Assembly: GCA_903822205.1 (NCBI GenBank)
Contig: CAIJOK010000085.1
Coordinates: 1 to 32,211 of the forward strand
Direction: 5' to 3'
DNA from: an uncultured beta proteobacterium
GTDB taxonomy: Bacteria > Pseudomonadota > Gammaproteobacteria > Burkholderiales > Burkholderiaceae_C
Length of the DNA stretch: 32,211 nt
Position 1 is the stretch's first letter; every line of letters starts with the position of its first letter. Shown piece by piece: positions 1 through 8,757 of this stretch. The notes below the pieces were generated by a model that was not told the origin of the DNA, did not search any database, and saw only the letters and a program-made list of their open reading frames with translations. Position numbers and translations under genes: made by a program.

Positions 1-2585
1 TTACCGGCCAATGTCAGGTTGTTCAAGACATCAAAGTTGCCATTGATCGTCAAATGGGGCGATGCCGCATTGCCCAGCGTCACACCATCCAGATTGGGGT
101 TGCTGACCAGGGACAGTGCCGTTCCGTCGCCGCTGATGAGGATGCCGTTTTTGATCGTTGCCGTGCCGCCTGAAAGCGAACTTAATCCGCCAGCTCCAAA
201 AAGCCCAGCGCTGCCAACGTCGAGCGTGTTGCCTGTGTTGTCCAGCGTGCCGGTGAGATTGACGACGGAGCCTGCGCTACGGCTGAGTGTGCCAATCTTG
301 AGGGGTGTCATCAACACGCCACCCAGATTGACCATGCTGCCAGTTGCTGCATTGATGATGCCGCCATTGTTGGTCCAATCGCCATCCAAGCCCAGCGCAG
401 CACCACCTGCTACGTTGATCGATCCGGTATTGGTGGCATTGGCAATCGACAGCGTTCCCGCATTGACGTTGATCGTGCCGGTAGCACCAGCGTTGATGGT
501 TTTGACGATGGACTGATTTGCGGCAGACGTTTTGGTCAATGTGCCCGCATTGTTAAACCCTCCGCCCGCTCCTGTGATCGGATTGACATAGCTGCCAGAT
601 AAGGTGACCATGCCACCTGGCAGATTGTTGAACTGTGCACCCGATACACCGTTGAAATTGATGGCAAAAGTGTTGCCAATGTCGATGCTGCCGGCGTTGT
701 TTAGGACGGCGTTGGCGTTCATATAACCCCAACCCGTGCTGGTGATGCTGACAGTCCCCGTGTTGTCCCACACTGCACCTGCACCCAGTGTGACGTTCCC
801 TGACGGTATGGTTGTGCTGCCGCTGGTTGTCAGATGGCCCGTGATGGTTCCACCTGTCCAATTCAAAGAGCTGCCAGTGCCCAACACCAGGTTACTGCCG
901 GCACCCAAACTGCCACCGCTCACCGTCATGGCATTCAAATGGGTCGCAGCAGTGGTCGTGGTGCTCAGATTAAGCACCCCACCCGACAGATTCAGCCCTG
1001 AGGCTGTGAACGCACCCGTGAGCGTTGTACTGCCAGCGGCCACGTTCACTTTGCCAGTGCCGGTTACCCCCATGTTTTGGACATCCAGAGAACCGCCCGC
1101 TAAAGACAAAGTGCTGGCCAATGTGGCGCTGCCCGTTGCCCCATGATTCAGCACCAAATGAAGCGCCGTGGGGGTTGCGTTGGTGGAACTGATCGGAGCG
1201 TTGATCTGAATGTTGTTGGCGGCGGACAGGGTCAGTTGGGTGGCGGTTGCGTCAGATTTTGTGATGACATCATTCACCAAAATGTCACCCAGTCCGGCGG
1301 TGTTCACCGTACCTGCACTGCTCAAAATCGTGACATTGCCGCCTGCCAAAGCGGTCGCAACTGCCGATCCGGTCATGTCACCACCTGTTGCAGCAATTTT
1401 GAAATCAGGCGGGTCGATCAGCCAGATGCCATGCTTGCCATTGACTGCGAGTGTGTTGACCCTGGCGCTATCCGCCACCCGTACACACGCTGCCGAGGTC
1501 TCAATGAACCCGCCATTGCCACTGACCGGAGCCGACGCATCCAGAGCACCGCTGACATGGACCGTGCCATTTTCCATGTCGGCCAGCACCTTGATCTGAC
1601 CACCCCCTGCACCCTGCGTGCTGATGCTGCCATCCACATCAGCGCGTTGGATGGCCCGCAGCACCACTGTGCCACCCTTTAGCGTCGCTGTTGTGGCCTG
1701 AACAAGCCCGCTGTGTTTGAGCGTGCCAGCGAATATGCCCACAGCGTCACCTTGCAAGGTGCCTAGGTTGACGGCGTGATCAGACGGGGCTTGCACTTGC
1801 AAGCTGATGCCCTCCAGACCGCGACCGGTCAGTTCAATCTGCCTGCCAGCGGCCAACAGGGTGCTGCCGCCAGGCGACTGAATGAGTGCGTCCTTGCCCG
1901 TATCGATGGCAGACCCCAGAATCACCACATCGCCGCTACGGGCCAGGATGTGGCCCAACACAGACACCGCGCCTCCTCCGTCCACTGCCGTACCGTCGCC
2001 AAAGCGCAGCCGTCCAGCCAGGGCATCAGCATCTGTCATGCGCAGGGCTGATGCCGTAAAACCGGCGGTATCGACCACCGCGCCAGCCCCCACCGTGATA
2101 CCGGACTGATTGACCAGCACCACATGGCCGTTGCTGCCCAGGGTGCCAAAAATTTGCGATGGCGTTTGGGTGAGCACACGGTTGATCACCGTGCTGGTGG
2201 CGTTGGGCTGGGCAAAGTAGGTGGTATTGCCCTTGGGGATAGAGAATGTTTGCCAGTTGATGGCCGAGTGGCCCTGCCCTGCCCCATTTTGGGTGGTGAC
2301 CGTCAACTGGTTGCCCACAGTGGACATCTGGGCCGTGCCAACGATGGCAACGCCGCCAGTAGGGTTGGCATTGACTGATAAGGGCAGAGCACCACAGGCA
2401 AGCGCTGCGGCCATTGCCAGAGGGTGCAGCCCTAAAAACTGCCAGGATGCAGCTCGGGCCACTGCGCCAGACCCACTGCCTGAATGCGCGTGTGAGCCGC
2501 AGATTTCAGCGACTGCCACCATCGCGCCCAGCGATTGGTTCCAGACAGTGCGGTAGATGTGATTAAGCGATGCACGACCCAACAT
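1..2585 (-). CDS. Two-partner-secretion exoprotein, filamentous haemagglutinin-like (5' part; runs off the left edge)
   Basis: The minus frame is open without a stop from an ATG at 2585 to base 1, giving 861 codons of an incomplete protein. AGGAG lies 5-6 bases upstream of this ATG. The N-terminus carries an extended signal peptide: an NHIYRTVWN motif followed by GAMVAVAE at residues 8-27, then a hydrophobic segment near residues 53-70 ending around VNA. This is the hallmark of type V secreted exoproteins. A TPS domain follows (SAINWQTFSI, VNQSGITVGAGAVVDTAGFTAS, GTLKHSGLVQA), and then a Gly/Ser/Thr/Asn-rich stretch of imperfect repeats typical of a beta-helix stalk. By family knowledge it would be exported by an outer-membrane TpsB partner, which is not in this window. 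The role is probably adhesion or contact. It starts 85 bases after thiL on the same strand. Confidence 0.9.
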   Translation of the reverse strand, partial: MLGRASLNHIYRTVWNQSLGAMVAVAEICGSHAHSGSGSGAVARAASWQFLGLHPLAMAAALACGALPLSVNANPTGGVAIVGTAQMSTVGNQLTVTTQNGAGQGHSAINWQTFSIPKGNTTYFAQPNATSTVINRVLTQTPSQIFGTLGSNGHVVLVNQSGITVGAGAVVDTAGFTASALRMTDADALAGRLRFGDGTAVDGGGAVSVLGHILARSGDVVILGSAIDTGKDALIQSPGGSTLLAAGRQIELTGRGLEGISLQVQAPSDHAVNLGTLQGDAVGIFAGTLKHSGLVQATTATLKGGTVVLRAIQRADVDGSISTQGAGGGQIKVLADMENGTVHVSGALDASAPVSGNGGFIETSAACVRVADSARVNTLAVNGKHGIWLIDPPDFKIAATGGDMTGSAVATALAGGNVTILSSAGTVNTAGLGDILVNDVITKSDATATQLTLSAANNIQINAPISSTNATPTALHLVLNHGATGSATLASTLSLAGGSLDVQNMGVTGTGKVNVAAGSTTLTGAFTASGLNLSGGVLNLSTTTTAATHLNAMTVSGGSLGAGSNLVLGTGSSLNWTGGTITGHLTTSGSTTIPSGNVTLGAGAVWDNTGTVSITSTGWGYMNANAVLNNAGSIDIGNTFAINFNGVSGAQFNNLPGGMVTLSGSYVNPITGAGGGFNNAGTLTKTSAANQSIVKTINAGATGTINVNAGTLSIANATNTGSINVAGGAALGLDGDWTNNGGIINAATGSMVNLGGVLMTPLKIGTLSRSAGSVVNLTGTLDNTGNTLDVGSAGLFGAGGLSSLSGGTATIKNGILISGDGTALSLVSNPNLDGVTLGNAASPHLTINGNFDVLNNLTLAG

Positions 2586-2610
2586 AAAACACTCCTAGAA
2601 CGACAACGAC

Positions 2611-2627
2611 AGCGATCATGGATCGCT
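2611..2627. repeat. Perfect inverted repeat between thiL and the exoprotein gene
   Basis: AGCGATC and GATCGCT flank a three-base centre, with the core ATCATGGAT. It lies 26 bases upstream of the exoprotein start and after the thiL stop. No T-run follows on the minus strand, so a terminator is unlikely and an operator or mRNA-leader hairpin is possible. The same core occurs in palindromes at 7000-7014 and 13649-13661. Confidence 0.5.
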
Positions 2628-2670
2628 TGGCTTGCGAATAATAAACTCAAAAGCCCGATCGGAATGTTGT

Positions 2671-3663
2671 TTAGCGCTCACTTGCATCTGATGCAAAGTG
2701 ATCAAACGATTGGTAAACGTGAGGCTGCGGCACACCGTTGCGGTCGATCAACTGTAGGCCGGCTTGTGCGTGAATGTGGCCAATACGGGTGACCGGGGTA
2801 TGACTGGCCTGGGCCGCATCGGAAACGGCCTGTCCGCGGCTGGGTGCTGCGGTAAACAGCAACTCGTAATCGTCGCCACCGGATAAAGCCAAAGCGCGCC
2901 ATTGGCCGTCTGACAGCTCCATAGCCTCTGCACGAGCCGCTATCAAAGATGTCGCGACATCCACATAAACCGTAGCCCCCACATTGGAGCTTGACAAAAT
3001 GTGGCCCAAGTCACCCAACAAGCCATCGCTGATGTCGATCGCGGCGCTGGCAATGCCGCGCAGGGCCAGCCCCAGCGCCACGCGGGGGGTGGGCATCTCC
3101 AGCCTGGCACGGGCTTTTTCAAGCACACCCGCAGGCAACGTCACCTGGCCCCGCAGAGCGTCCAGGGCCAGTCGGGCATCGCCCAGTTGGCCGCTGACGT
3201 AAAGGTCGTCGCCATCGACAGCCCCCGATCGCAGCAAGGCCAAAGACCGTCCGGCCAGTACCGGAATCTCGCCAAAAATCGTAATGCAGATAGTCAGCGG
3301 CCCACAGGTGGTGTCGCCACCGATCAGCTCACAGCCGTGAGCATCTGCCAGGGCCAATAGCCCGCGTGAAAATTGTTCAAGCCAAGCCTCATCGGCCGCC
3401 GGCATGGACAGGGCCAAGGTAAAAGCAAGCGGCCTGGCTCCACACGCGGCCAAGTCGCTTAAATTGACGGCAAGGGCCTTATGTCCCAATTTGAACGGGC
3501 AAACGTCAGCAAAAAAATGCCGCCCCAAAACCAGCATGTCGGTGGATACGGCCAGCCGCGTATTGGCGTGGGTCTGTAGCAGAGCGCAGTCATCACCCAC
3601 GCCCAAAACAGCCCGTTGCACCGGACGGTCAAAATAACGGGCGATCAGCTCAAACTCACCCAT
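2671..3663 (-). CDS. thiL: Thiamine-monophosphate kinase
   Basis: This 330-residue cytosolic enzyme phosphorylates thiamine monophosphate to thiamine pyrophosphate with ATP. Family motifs are in place: MGEFELIARYF at the N-terminus, GVGDD at 21-25, STDMLVLGRHF at 40-50, an NLSDLAACGA segment at 68-77 and GGDTT at 115-119. A later DGLLGDLGHI stretch fits the second metal/substrate region. I chose the ATG at 3663 because known ThiL proteins begin MGEF; a TTG at 3699 would add 12 residues of no family resemblance. It follows proB by about 50 bases on the same strand. A thiL next to obgE-proB is not the common nusB-thiL-pgpA arrangement, and no pgpA follows here. Confidence 0.95.
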   Translation of the reverse strand: MGEFELIARYFDRPVQRAVLGVGDDCALLQTHANTRLAVSTDMLVLGRHFFADVCPFKLGHKALAVNLSDLAACGARPLAFTLALSMPAADEAWLEQFSRGLLALADAHGCELIGGDTTCGPLTICITIFGEIPVLAGRSLALLRSGAVDGDDLYVSGQLGDARLALDALRGQVTLPAGVLEKARARLEMPTPRVALGLALRGIASAAIDISDGLLGDLGHILSSSNVGATVYVDVATSLIAARAEAMELSDGQWRALALSGGDDYELLFTAAPSRGQAVSDAAQASHTPVTRIGHIHAQAGLQLIDRNGVPQPHVYQSFDHFASDASER

Positions 3664-3714
3664 AACTGGCACAAGAAAAAAACGGTTGCGCCGTGCCAAT
3701 GAGACAGAGAGGCA

Positions 3715-4857
3715 TTATGCGGCGATGCCCGATAACCCGCGCCGTAGCACCAGGTTATCGCGATGAACCATTTCATGCTCTGCTGCGTAGCCCAACAGGG
3801 ATTCAAACGCGGACGACGGTTTACGGCAGATCAAACGGGCCTCGGCGCTGGCGTAATTGGCCAGTCCCCGTGCGATCTCTTGTCCGTCAGGCCCGCAGAT
3901 GGCGATCACGTCCCCGCGTGAAAAATCGCCATCGACACCCGTCATGCCAATGGGCAGCAGACTGCAACCGTCCGCCTGCAATTTACCAACCGCGCCAGCA
4001 TCCACAGTGACGGCTCCGCGCAACTGCAAATGGTCGGCAATCCACTGTTTGCGGGCTTGTTGTTTAGGTGTAGTGGCCATCAACCGGGTGCCAATAGGCT
4101 CGCCCTGGTGCAGGCGCAGCAAGACATCAGGCTCACGGCCATAGGCGATCACGGTTCTGGCCCCTGACCCGGCAGCGCGTTTGGCAGCCAGCACCTTTGA
4201 GATCATCCCGCCGCGCCCCAGACTGCTGCCGGCCCCGCCGGCCATGGCCTCTAGTGCAGCGTCGCCTGCTCTGGCCTGCTGCACCAATTGGGCATTGGCA
4301 TTGTGCCTTGGGTCCGCGTCAAACAAACCTTGTTGATCTGTCAGGATGATCAGGGCATCGGCCTCAACCAGATTGGCGACCAATGCCCCCAGGGTGTCGT
4401 TGTCCCCAAACTTGATCTCGTCGTTGACCACGGTGTCGTTCTCATTGATGACAGGGACAACGGACAGCCTGAGCAGCGTCAACAGCGTGGCACGTGCATT
4501 CAGATAGCGTTCGCGGTCGGCCAGATCGGCGTGTGTCAATAACACCTGGGCACTGCCCATGCCGTTTTGCCGCAAAAGGGTTTCGTACATCTGCGCCAAG
4601 CCCATCTGACCCACGGCCGCTGCTGCTTGCAGCTTGTGAATTTCGTGCGGACGCACCATCCAACCCAGGCGTTTCATGCCCTCGGCGATAGCCCCGCTGG
4701 ACACCATGATGATCTCGCAGCCCGATCGCACCAGCGCGGCCATCTGACGACACCACTCACCTATCGCGGCCTCATCGAGTCCGCGACCGTCATTGGTGAC
4801 CAGGCTTGATCCCACCTTGACCACCAGCCGCTGTGCACGGGCTACATCCTGAATCAT
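3715..4857 (-). CDS. proB: Glutamate 5-kinase
   Basis: This 380-residue cytosolic enzyme performs the first step of proline synthesis, phosphorylating glutamate to gamma-glutamyl phosphate. The N-terminal amino-acid-kinase domain shows [17 protein letters not shown] at 12-28, a [15 protein letters not shown] segment and [11 protein letters not shown]. The catalytic region ends near [10 protein letters not shown]-terminal PUA domain runs from about residue 275, with [22 protein letters not shown] and a [11 protein letters not shown] strand. Full length is normal for the family. I chose the ATG at 4857; a TTG at 4881, directly after the obgE stop, would add eight residues. No clear ribosome binding site is visible, so translation may be coupled to obgE, which ends 24 bases earlier. 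Confidence 0.95.
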   Translation of the reverse strand: MIQDVARAQRLVVKVGSSLVTNDGRGLDEAAIGEWCRQMAALVRSGCEIIMVSSGAIAEGMKRLGWMVRPHEIHKLQAAAAVGQMGLAQMYETLLRQNGMGSAQVLLTHADLADRERYLNARATLLTLLRLSVVPVINENDTVVNDEIKFGDNDTLGALVANLVEADALIILTDQQGLFDADPRHNANAQLVQQARAGDAALEAMAGGAGSSLGRGGMISKVLAAKRAAGSGARTVIAYGREPDVLLRLHQGEPIGTRLMATTPKQQARKQWIADHLQLRGAVTVDAGAVGKLQADGCSLLPIGMTGVDGDFSRGDVIAICGPDGQEIARGLANYASAEARLICRKPSSAFESLLGYAAEHEMVHRDNLVLRRGLSGIAA

Positions 4858-4881
4858 GGGGTCTGTGCCAGTCTGTCGCAA

Positions 4882-6024
<1,143 letters not shown>

Positions 6025-6039
6025 TCAAACTGACAGGGG

Positions 6040-6297
6040 TCAAACCGCTGCGATACTGACGGTGTGCCGGTTCAATGCGCCCTTGATGGCAAAGGACACA
6101 TGACCATCAACCAAGGCAAACAGGGTGTGATCCCGGCCAATGCCCACGTTGTCACCCGGGTGAAACCGTGTACCCCGTTGGCGAACGATGATCGCACCAG
6201 CGTTGATCAGTTGGCCGCCATACGATTTGACACCGAGCATTTTGGGCTTGGAATCGCGCCCATTGCGTGTGGAGCCACCGCCTTTTTTATGCGCCAT
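6040..6297 (-). CDS. rpmA: 50S ribosomal protein L27
   Basis: This 85-residue protein of the large subunit reaches the peptidyl transferase centre with its N-terminus. It begins [16 protein letters not shown], the unprocessed proteobacterial form, and continues with a KSYGGQ element and an [23 protein letters not shown] core. The start ATG lies within the last codons of rplU (11-base overlap), so the two are translationally coupled. The length is normal. Confidence 0.98.
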   Translation of the reverse strand: MAHKKGGGSTRNGRDSKPKMLGVKSYGGQLINAGAIIVRQRGTRFHPGDNVGIGRDHTLFALVDGHVSFAIKGALNRHTVSIAAV

Positions 6298-6796
6298 GAT
6301 CGACCTCGTCTGCTAAATTGGATGGGATTGCTTCTGTGACTGTGGATGTGTCCACAATGATGTCTGCTGCCGTGACGATGGATGCGCCTGCGGTGACGTT
6401 TGCCACCACGTCTGTTGCTGTGTTCGCAGCATCGGCAATGTGGGCTGAATTGGCTGCATCGTCGGCCGGGACAGATGACCAACCGGGGGCCAGGATGCTG
6501 CCGATCAAAAGCTCGGTAAAGTTTTGCCGATGCCCCTGATGTTTTTGATAATGCTTGCGGCGGCGCATTTTGAAGATACGAACCTTGTCGTGTCTTCCGT
6601 GCGAAACCACCGTCACACTGACAGATGCACCGGATACCAAGGGGGTTCCGACCGACAGCCCAGCGCCGTTACCAACGGCCAGAACCTGATCAAAAACAAC
6701 CTCTTGGCCTACATCCGCAGCAATCTGTTCTACTTTAATTTTGTCGCCGGCAGCAACACGATATTGCTTGCCACCGGTTTTTATGACCGCGTACAT
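6287..6796 (-). CDS. rplU: 50S ribosomal protein L21 with an Ala/Thr/Val-rich C-terminal extension
   Basis: Residues 1-103 are a normal L21 ([18 protein letters not shown], then [21 protein letters not shown] near residues 76-96). The usual protein ends around residue 103. This one continues for 66 residues of low-complexity acidic Ala/Thr/Val/Asp-rich sequence (for example [20 protein letters not shown]) and stops inside the rpmA start region. The overlap with rpmA supports the reading frame being real to its end. An AGAGG ribosome binding site lies five bases before the ATG. The extension would project from the ribosome; I know no function for it. Confidence 0.95.
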   Translation of the reverse strand: MYAVIKTGGKQYRVAAGDKIKVEQIAADVGQEVVFDQVLAVGNGAGLSVGTPLVSGASVSVTVVSHGRHDKVRIFKMRRRKHYQKHQGHRQNFTELLIGSILAPGWSSVPADDAANSAHIADAANTATDVVANVTAGASIVTAADIIVDTSTVTEAIPSNLADEVDHGA

Positions 6797-6852
6797 ATGA
6801 ACCTCTTTGATGATGAACCCGTCCGGCGGGCTGCCTGAGCGGGGGGCGGATT

Positions 6853-6975
6853 ATTGCATGGCCACCCAAGCCCGGCCCAGCGCCAGCCCGCAGCCCAAGC
6901 GGTGTGCCAAGTGCCCGACAAAAGGCCGATAGCCCCCCCCTGAACGATGCCGGTGATGTGAGTACGACGGGCCAT
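6853..6975 (-). pseudogene. hypF remnant: first and last codons of a second hypF copy joined by a large deletion
   Basis: The minus strand begins ATG GCC CGT CGT with ARRTHITGIVQG, matching the start of intact hypF (ARRIHITGIVQG). After about 30 codons it jumps directly to the last codons of hypF: GGGCTGGCGCTGGGCC then TGGGTGGCCATGCA, found in the intact gene near 11303-11338. About 2.2 kb of the gene body is missing, and small indels break the frame. The 5' part aligns with about 13540-13632. It ends about 55 bases upstream of rplU. It cannot encode a functional protein. Confidence 0.85.
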
Positions 6976-7116
6976 CAGAACGGGTTATTACAAATAAGTT
7001 TGATCATGGATCAACAACATCGCAACATCCACACATGCAGTATTGACGGGCATAGATGATATTTTCATGCCAGTAATGATGTAACTTATTTATTTTCGAT
7101 GATGATCATGAAGACG
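6976..7116 (-). repeat. Second copy of the hypB-hypF intergenic region
   Basis: This stretch aligns by eye with 13633-13756. Shared blocks include GCAGTATTGACGGGCAT, ATGATGTA followed by CTTATTTATTT, and the ATCATGGAT palindrome core. It joins the hypF remnant to the hypB remnant in the same order as the intact locus, showing that one contiguous segment was duplicated. Confidence 0.8.
6987..7014 (-). promoter_or_regulatory. Candidate sigma-70 promoter reading toward rplU
   Basis: On the minus strand TTGATC (7014-7009) and TGTAAT (6992-6987) are separated by 16 bases. The -35 box lies within a perfect 15-base palindrome (TTGATCCATGATCAA, 7000-7014). Because the hyp remnant reaches within 55 bases of rplU, the remnant may now supply the rplU promoter. 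This is inference from hexamer matches only. Confidence 0.3.
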
Positions 7117-7165
7117 ATGTCGGCCTTGCGGCAACGGCCCTGGCCATGCCACCCTGCAACTTGAC
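7117..7165 (-). pseudogene. hypB 3'-end remnant
   Basis: The minus strand encodes [14 protein letters not shown], against [14 protein letters not shown] at the C-terminus of intact HypB (about 13765-13815). The plus-strand block GGCCTTGCGGCAACGGCCCT is identical in both copies. Similarity fades after about 7170, where the accessory island begins. Confidence 0.8.
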
Positions 7166-7313
7166 ATGCTTGACCGGCTAAAGGACAACGTGGCCTATCA
7201 ACTCGCACCGACGACGTTGGATTTGACGGCGTACCCCTCCACAGGTGGGGAATCAACCCGACGCTGCCCCAGTCCCCTCCCAAGATATGACGTTCGACCC
7301 GCACCAAAGTGGC
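7166..7313. other. Unassigned island edge without a recognisable gene
   Basis: This short stretch lies between the hypB remnant and the interrupted attC site. I see short open frames on both strands but no motif, start signal or family resemblance that would support a gene. Confidence 0.4.
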
Positions 7314-7744
7314 CATTAACGTTGAGGTAAGGGGCGGGAGGCTCTCGCCTGTCCCTCTTGACTGCAAGGTATGCGCCCAGCAGGGGCGCGAACTGATGGG
7401 GTGAAAGTCCCCTGTGGGAGAACCAAATTGGACTCATAGCGAGCAAACATAACCACTAGCCGACGGCAAGGGCTGCTCCCAGCGGCCATCGTAGATGTTC
7501 AGGAGTCAGGGCATCGAAGGGTCAAACAACGAGACACAAGGAGCAGACGTGAAGACATCGACCCCATCAATCAAGCCTGATCAGGCTAGATGCGGGCGGC
7601 GGCCAACACGCACCGAGCCTTGAAACATGGCAAAGCAGGAAGGTAAAACTTCGTGCGAGCCAACTCGTTGAACCGCCCACTGCGGACCCGCAGGGGGGGG
7701 TGGTGGGGGGCGACGGTTAGAAACCGTTGCCTACCCGATGAGGC
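7314..7744. other. attC recombination site interrupted by a group II intron
   Basis: Bases 7314-7370 have the layout of an integron attC: an AAC-ending box (7314-7320), GGTAAGGGGCG, a central stem (AG/CT and GGCG/CGCC pairing around GCT), then TTGACTGCAA at 7358-7367. The complete attC at 10435-10500 has AGTAAGGGGCG and TTGACTGCAA in the same places. Where that site continues to GTTAGGC, this one reads GGT and the intron begins. Beyond the intron the sequence is GAGGC (7740-7744). Removing the intron gives GTGAGGC, one base from GTTAGGC. The site belongs to the HicBA cassette. Confidence 0.7.
7371..7739 (+). mobile_element. Group II intron copy 1, lacking its reverse transcriptase and part of domain I
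   Basis: The 5' end (ATGCGCCCAGCAGGGGCGC, close to the GUGCG start consensus) folds into a GCGCC/GGCGC hairpin, followed by a GGGG-GTGAAAGT-CCCC-type hairpin. Domain V is recognisable from 7669 (TGAACCGCCCACTGCGGACC, then GGTGGT), and domain VI (GACGGTTAGAAACCGTTGCC) ends in CTACCCGAT. About 180 bases of domain I present in copy 2 are missing after position 7476. At 7549-7623 a GTG with a good AGGAG site opens a 24-codon stub ([20 protein letters not shown]...) that stops at once, in place of the maturase. It sits in an attC, antisense to the cassette genes, as expected for IIC-attC introns. Confidence 0.75.
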
Positions 7745-7750
7745 ATTGAT

Positions 7751-7957
7751 TTATAAATCACCTTCAGTAATACCCGCAACTTTCATATAATGCTTAAGTA
7801 AACCGACTTTCAAATCTTCATTGCCATGTACAGGCAAGGAAATACGGGCTGGATTTCCTGTCTTCATATAAACATGGTGGCTACCATTTATCCGAACTAA
7901 ATGCCAATCGCGACTTTCTAGAATTTTGGAAAACTTTTTTCCAGAAATTGATTTCAC
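7751..7957 (-). CDS. hicA: HicA-type mRNA interferase toxin
   Basis: This 68-residue protein has the HicA double-stranded-RNA-binding-like fold signature: [31 protein letters not shown]. The histidine in NGSHHVY corresponds to the catalytic residue. The C-terminal [15 protein letters not shown] helix is also typical. By family knowledge it cleaves mRNA and is held inactive by HicB. It overlaps the hicB stop by four bases, so the pair is translated together with the antitoxin first. Its stop codon lies just before the interrupted attC, as in an integron cassette. Confidence 0.88.
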   Translation of the reverse strand: MKSISGKKFSKILESRDWHLVRINGSHHVYMKTGNPARISLPVHGNEDLKVGLLKHYMKVAGITEGDL

Positions 7958-8157
7958 ACTGCAAGCTCCAAAACTCTGTCATCCCTGGATATTTCAATTT
8001 GTTCCAAGTCAACAGAAAGACAGCCTTCCACTGCTTCATATATGTTTGACAGCAGTTCTTCTAAAGTATCGCCTTGTGTGGCACACCCTTGAATTGCAGG
8101 TACTTCCGCCCAAAACCCACCTTCTTCTGCGGGATGAATAATGACTTTTATTTTCAT
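7954..8157 (-). CDS. hicB: HicB-type antitoxin
   Basis: This short HicB of 67 residues ([20 protein letters not shown], then [22 protein letters not shown]) has the degenerate RNase-H-like fold that binds HicA. I see no added C-terminal DNA-binding domain, so autoregulation would depend on the complex or on another factor. A longer upstream frame exists to 8604, but it reads through intron sequence; the ATG at 8157 gives the family N-terminus. Upstream at about 8183-8190, GTTAGTT may mark the cassette boundary. Confidence 0.87.
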   Translation of the reverse strand: MKIKVIIHPAEEGGFWAEVPAIQGCATQGDTLEELLSNIYEAVEGCLSVDLEQIEISRDDRVLELAV

Positions 8158-8194
8158 GTTTGGCTTTGTCGCTTGTGTAGAACTAACACATTTT

Positions 8195-8664
8195 AACCAC
8201 CAGCCGACGGCAAGGGCTGCACCGCAAGGGGTGGACTGGAGGAAGCCTGAGTGCAAATGTGCGAGACGACGGACAGAAACTGCATAGAAGGCCCAGAGTG
8301 CCGTGGCGAGCTGCCCGCTGCGTGTCGAAGAAATTGGCAGCACCGTCATCCAGGAACACAGCGCGACTTGCAGCAATGCAGGCCGAGATGATGCAGAAGT
8401 CAGCAGAGGCCATCGTAAATATTCAGGAGTCAGAGCATCGAAGGGCCAAACAACGAGACACAAGGAGCAGACGTGAAGACCTCGACCCCATCCATCAAGC
8501 CTGATCAGGCTAGATGTGGGCGGCGGCCAACACGCACCGAGCCTTGAAACATGGCAAAGAAGGAAGGTAAAACTTCGTGCGCGCCAACTTGTTGAACCGC
8601 CCACTGCGGACCCAGACGGTGGGTGGTGGGGGGGCCGACGATTCGAAACCGTTGCCTACCCGAT
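8195..8664 (+). mobile_element. Group II intron copy 2, 5'-truncated and lacking its reverse transcriptase
   Basis: Similarity to copy 1 begins at AACCACCAGCCGACGG (8195) and resumes from 8408 to 8669, roughly 92 percent identical by eye to 7484-7744. Between them, 8221-8407 contains domain I sequence absent from copy 1. The 5' end is missing. Domain V (about 8593-8633) and domain VI end in CTACCCGAT at 8664, followed by GAGGC as in copy 1. The 24-codon stub at 8473-8547 encodes the same peptide and stops at the same place. Apparent reading frames here are intron RNA, not genes. Confidence 0.75.
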
Positions 8665-8668
8665 GAGG

Positions 8669-8755
8669 CTATTTTGCATGACGGCTTGCGTCAAGAGCCA
8701 ACCAGACAAATACAAAAGCGACTACCAAAACAAGCAAGGCAACAATAATTTCCAT
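8669..8755 (-). CDS. 28-residue single-pass membrane peptide
   Basis: The frame encodes MEIIVALLVLVVAFVFVWLA followed by LDASRHAK: one hydrophobic helix of about 18-20 residues and a short polar tail. AGGGAG lies eight bases before the ATG, inside the end of the preceding gene. Its TAG stop overlaps the GAGGC bases at the intron 3' junction, so the gene ends exactly where an attC would begin. Function unknown. Confidence 0.55.
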   Translation of the reverse strand: MEIIVALLVLVVAFVFVWLALDASRHAK

Positions 8756-8757
8756 GT

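Noticed and set aside
19-2378. Plus-strand open frames opposite the exoprotein
   Set aside because: The minus strand is open for the whole stretch with an extended signal peptide and a TPS domain; the plus frames are low-complexity shadows.
7000-7014. FNR-type site TTGAT...ATCAA
   Set aside because: The spacer between half sites is five bases, not the required four, so it is reported only as a palindrome.
7954-8604. A 216-codon frame including hicB with a long N-terminal part
   Set aside because: The upstream part reads backwards through intron RNA; HicB proteins begin at the ATG at 8157.
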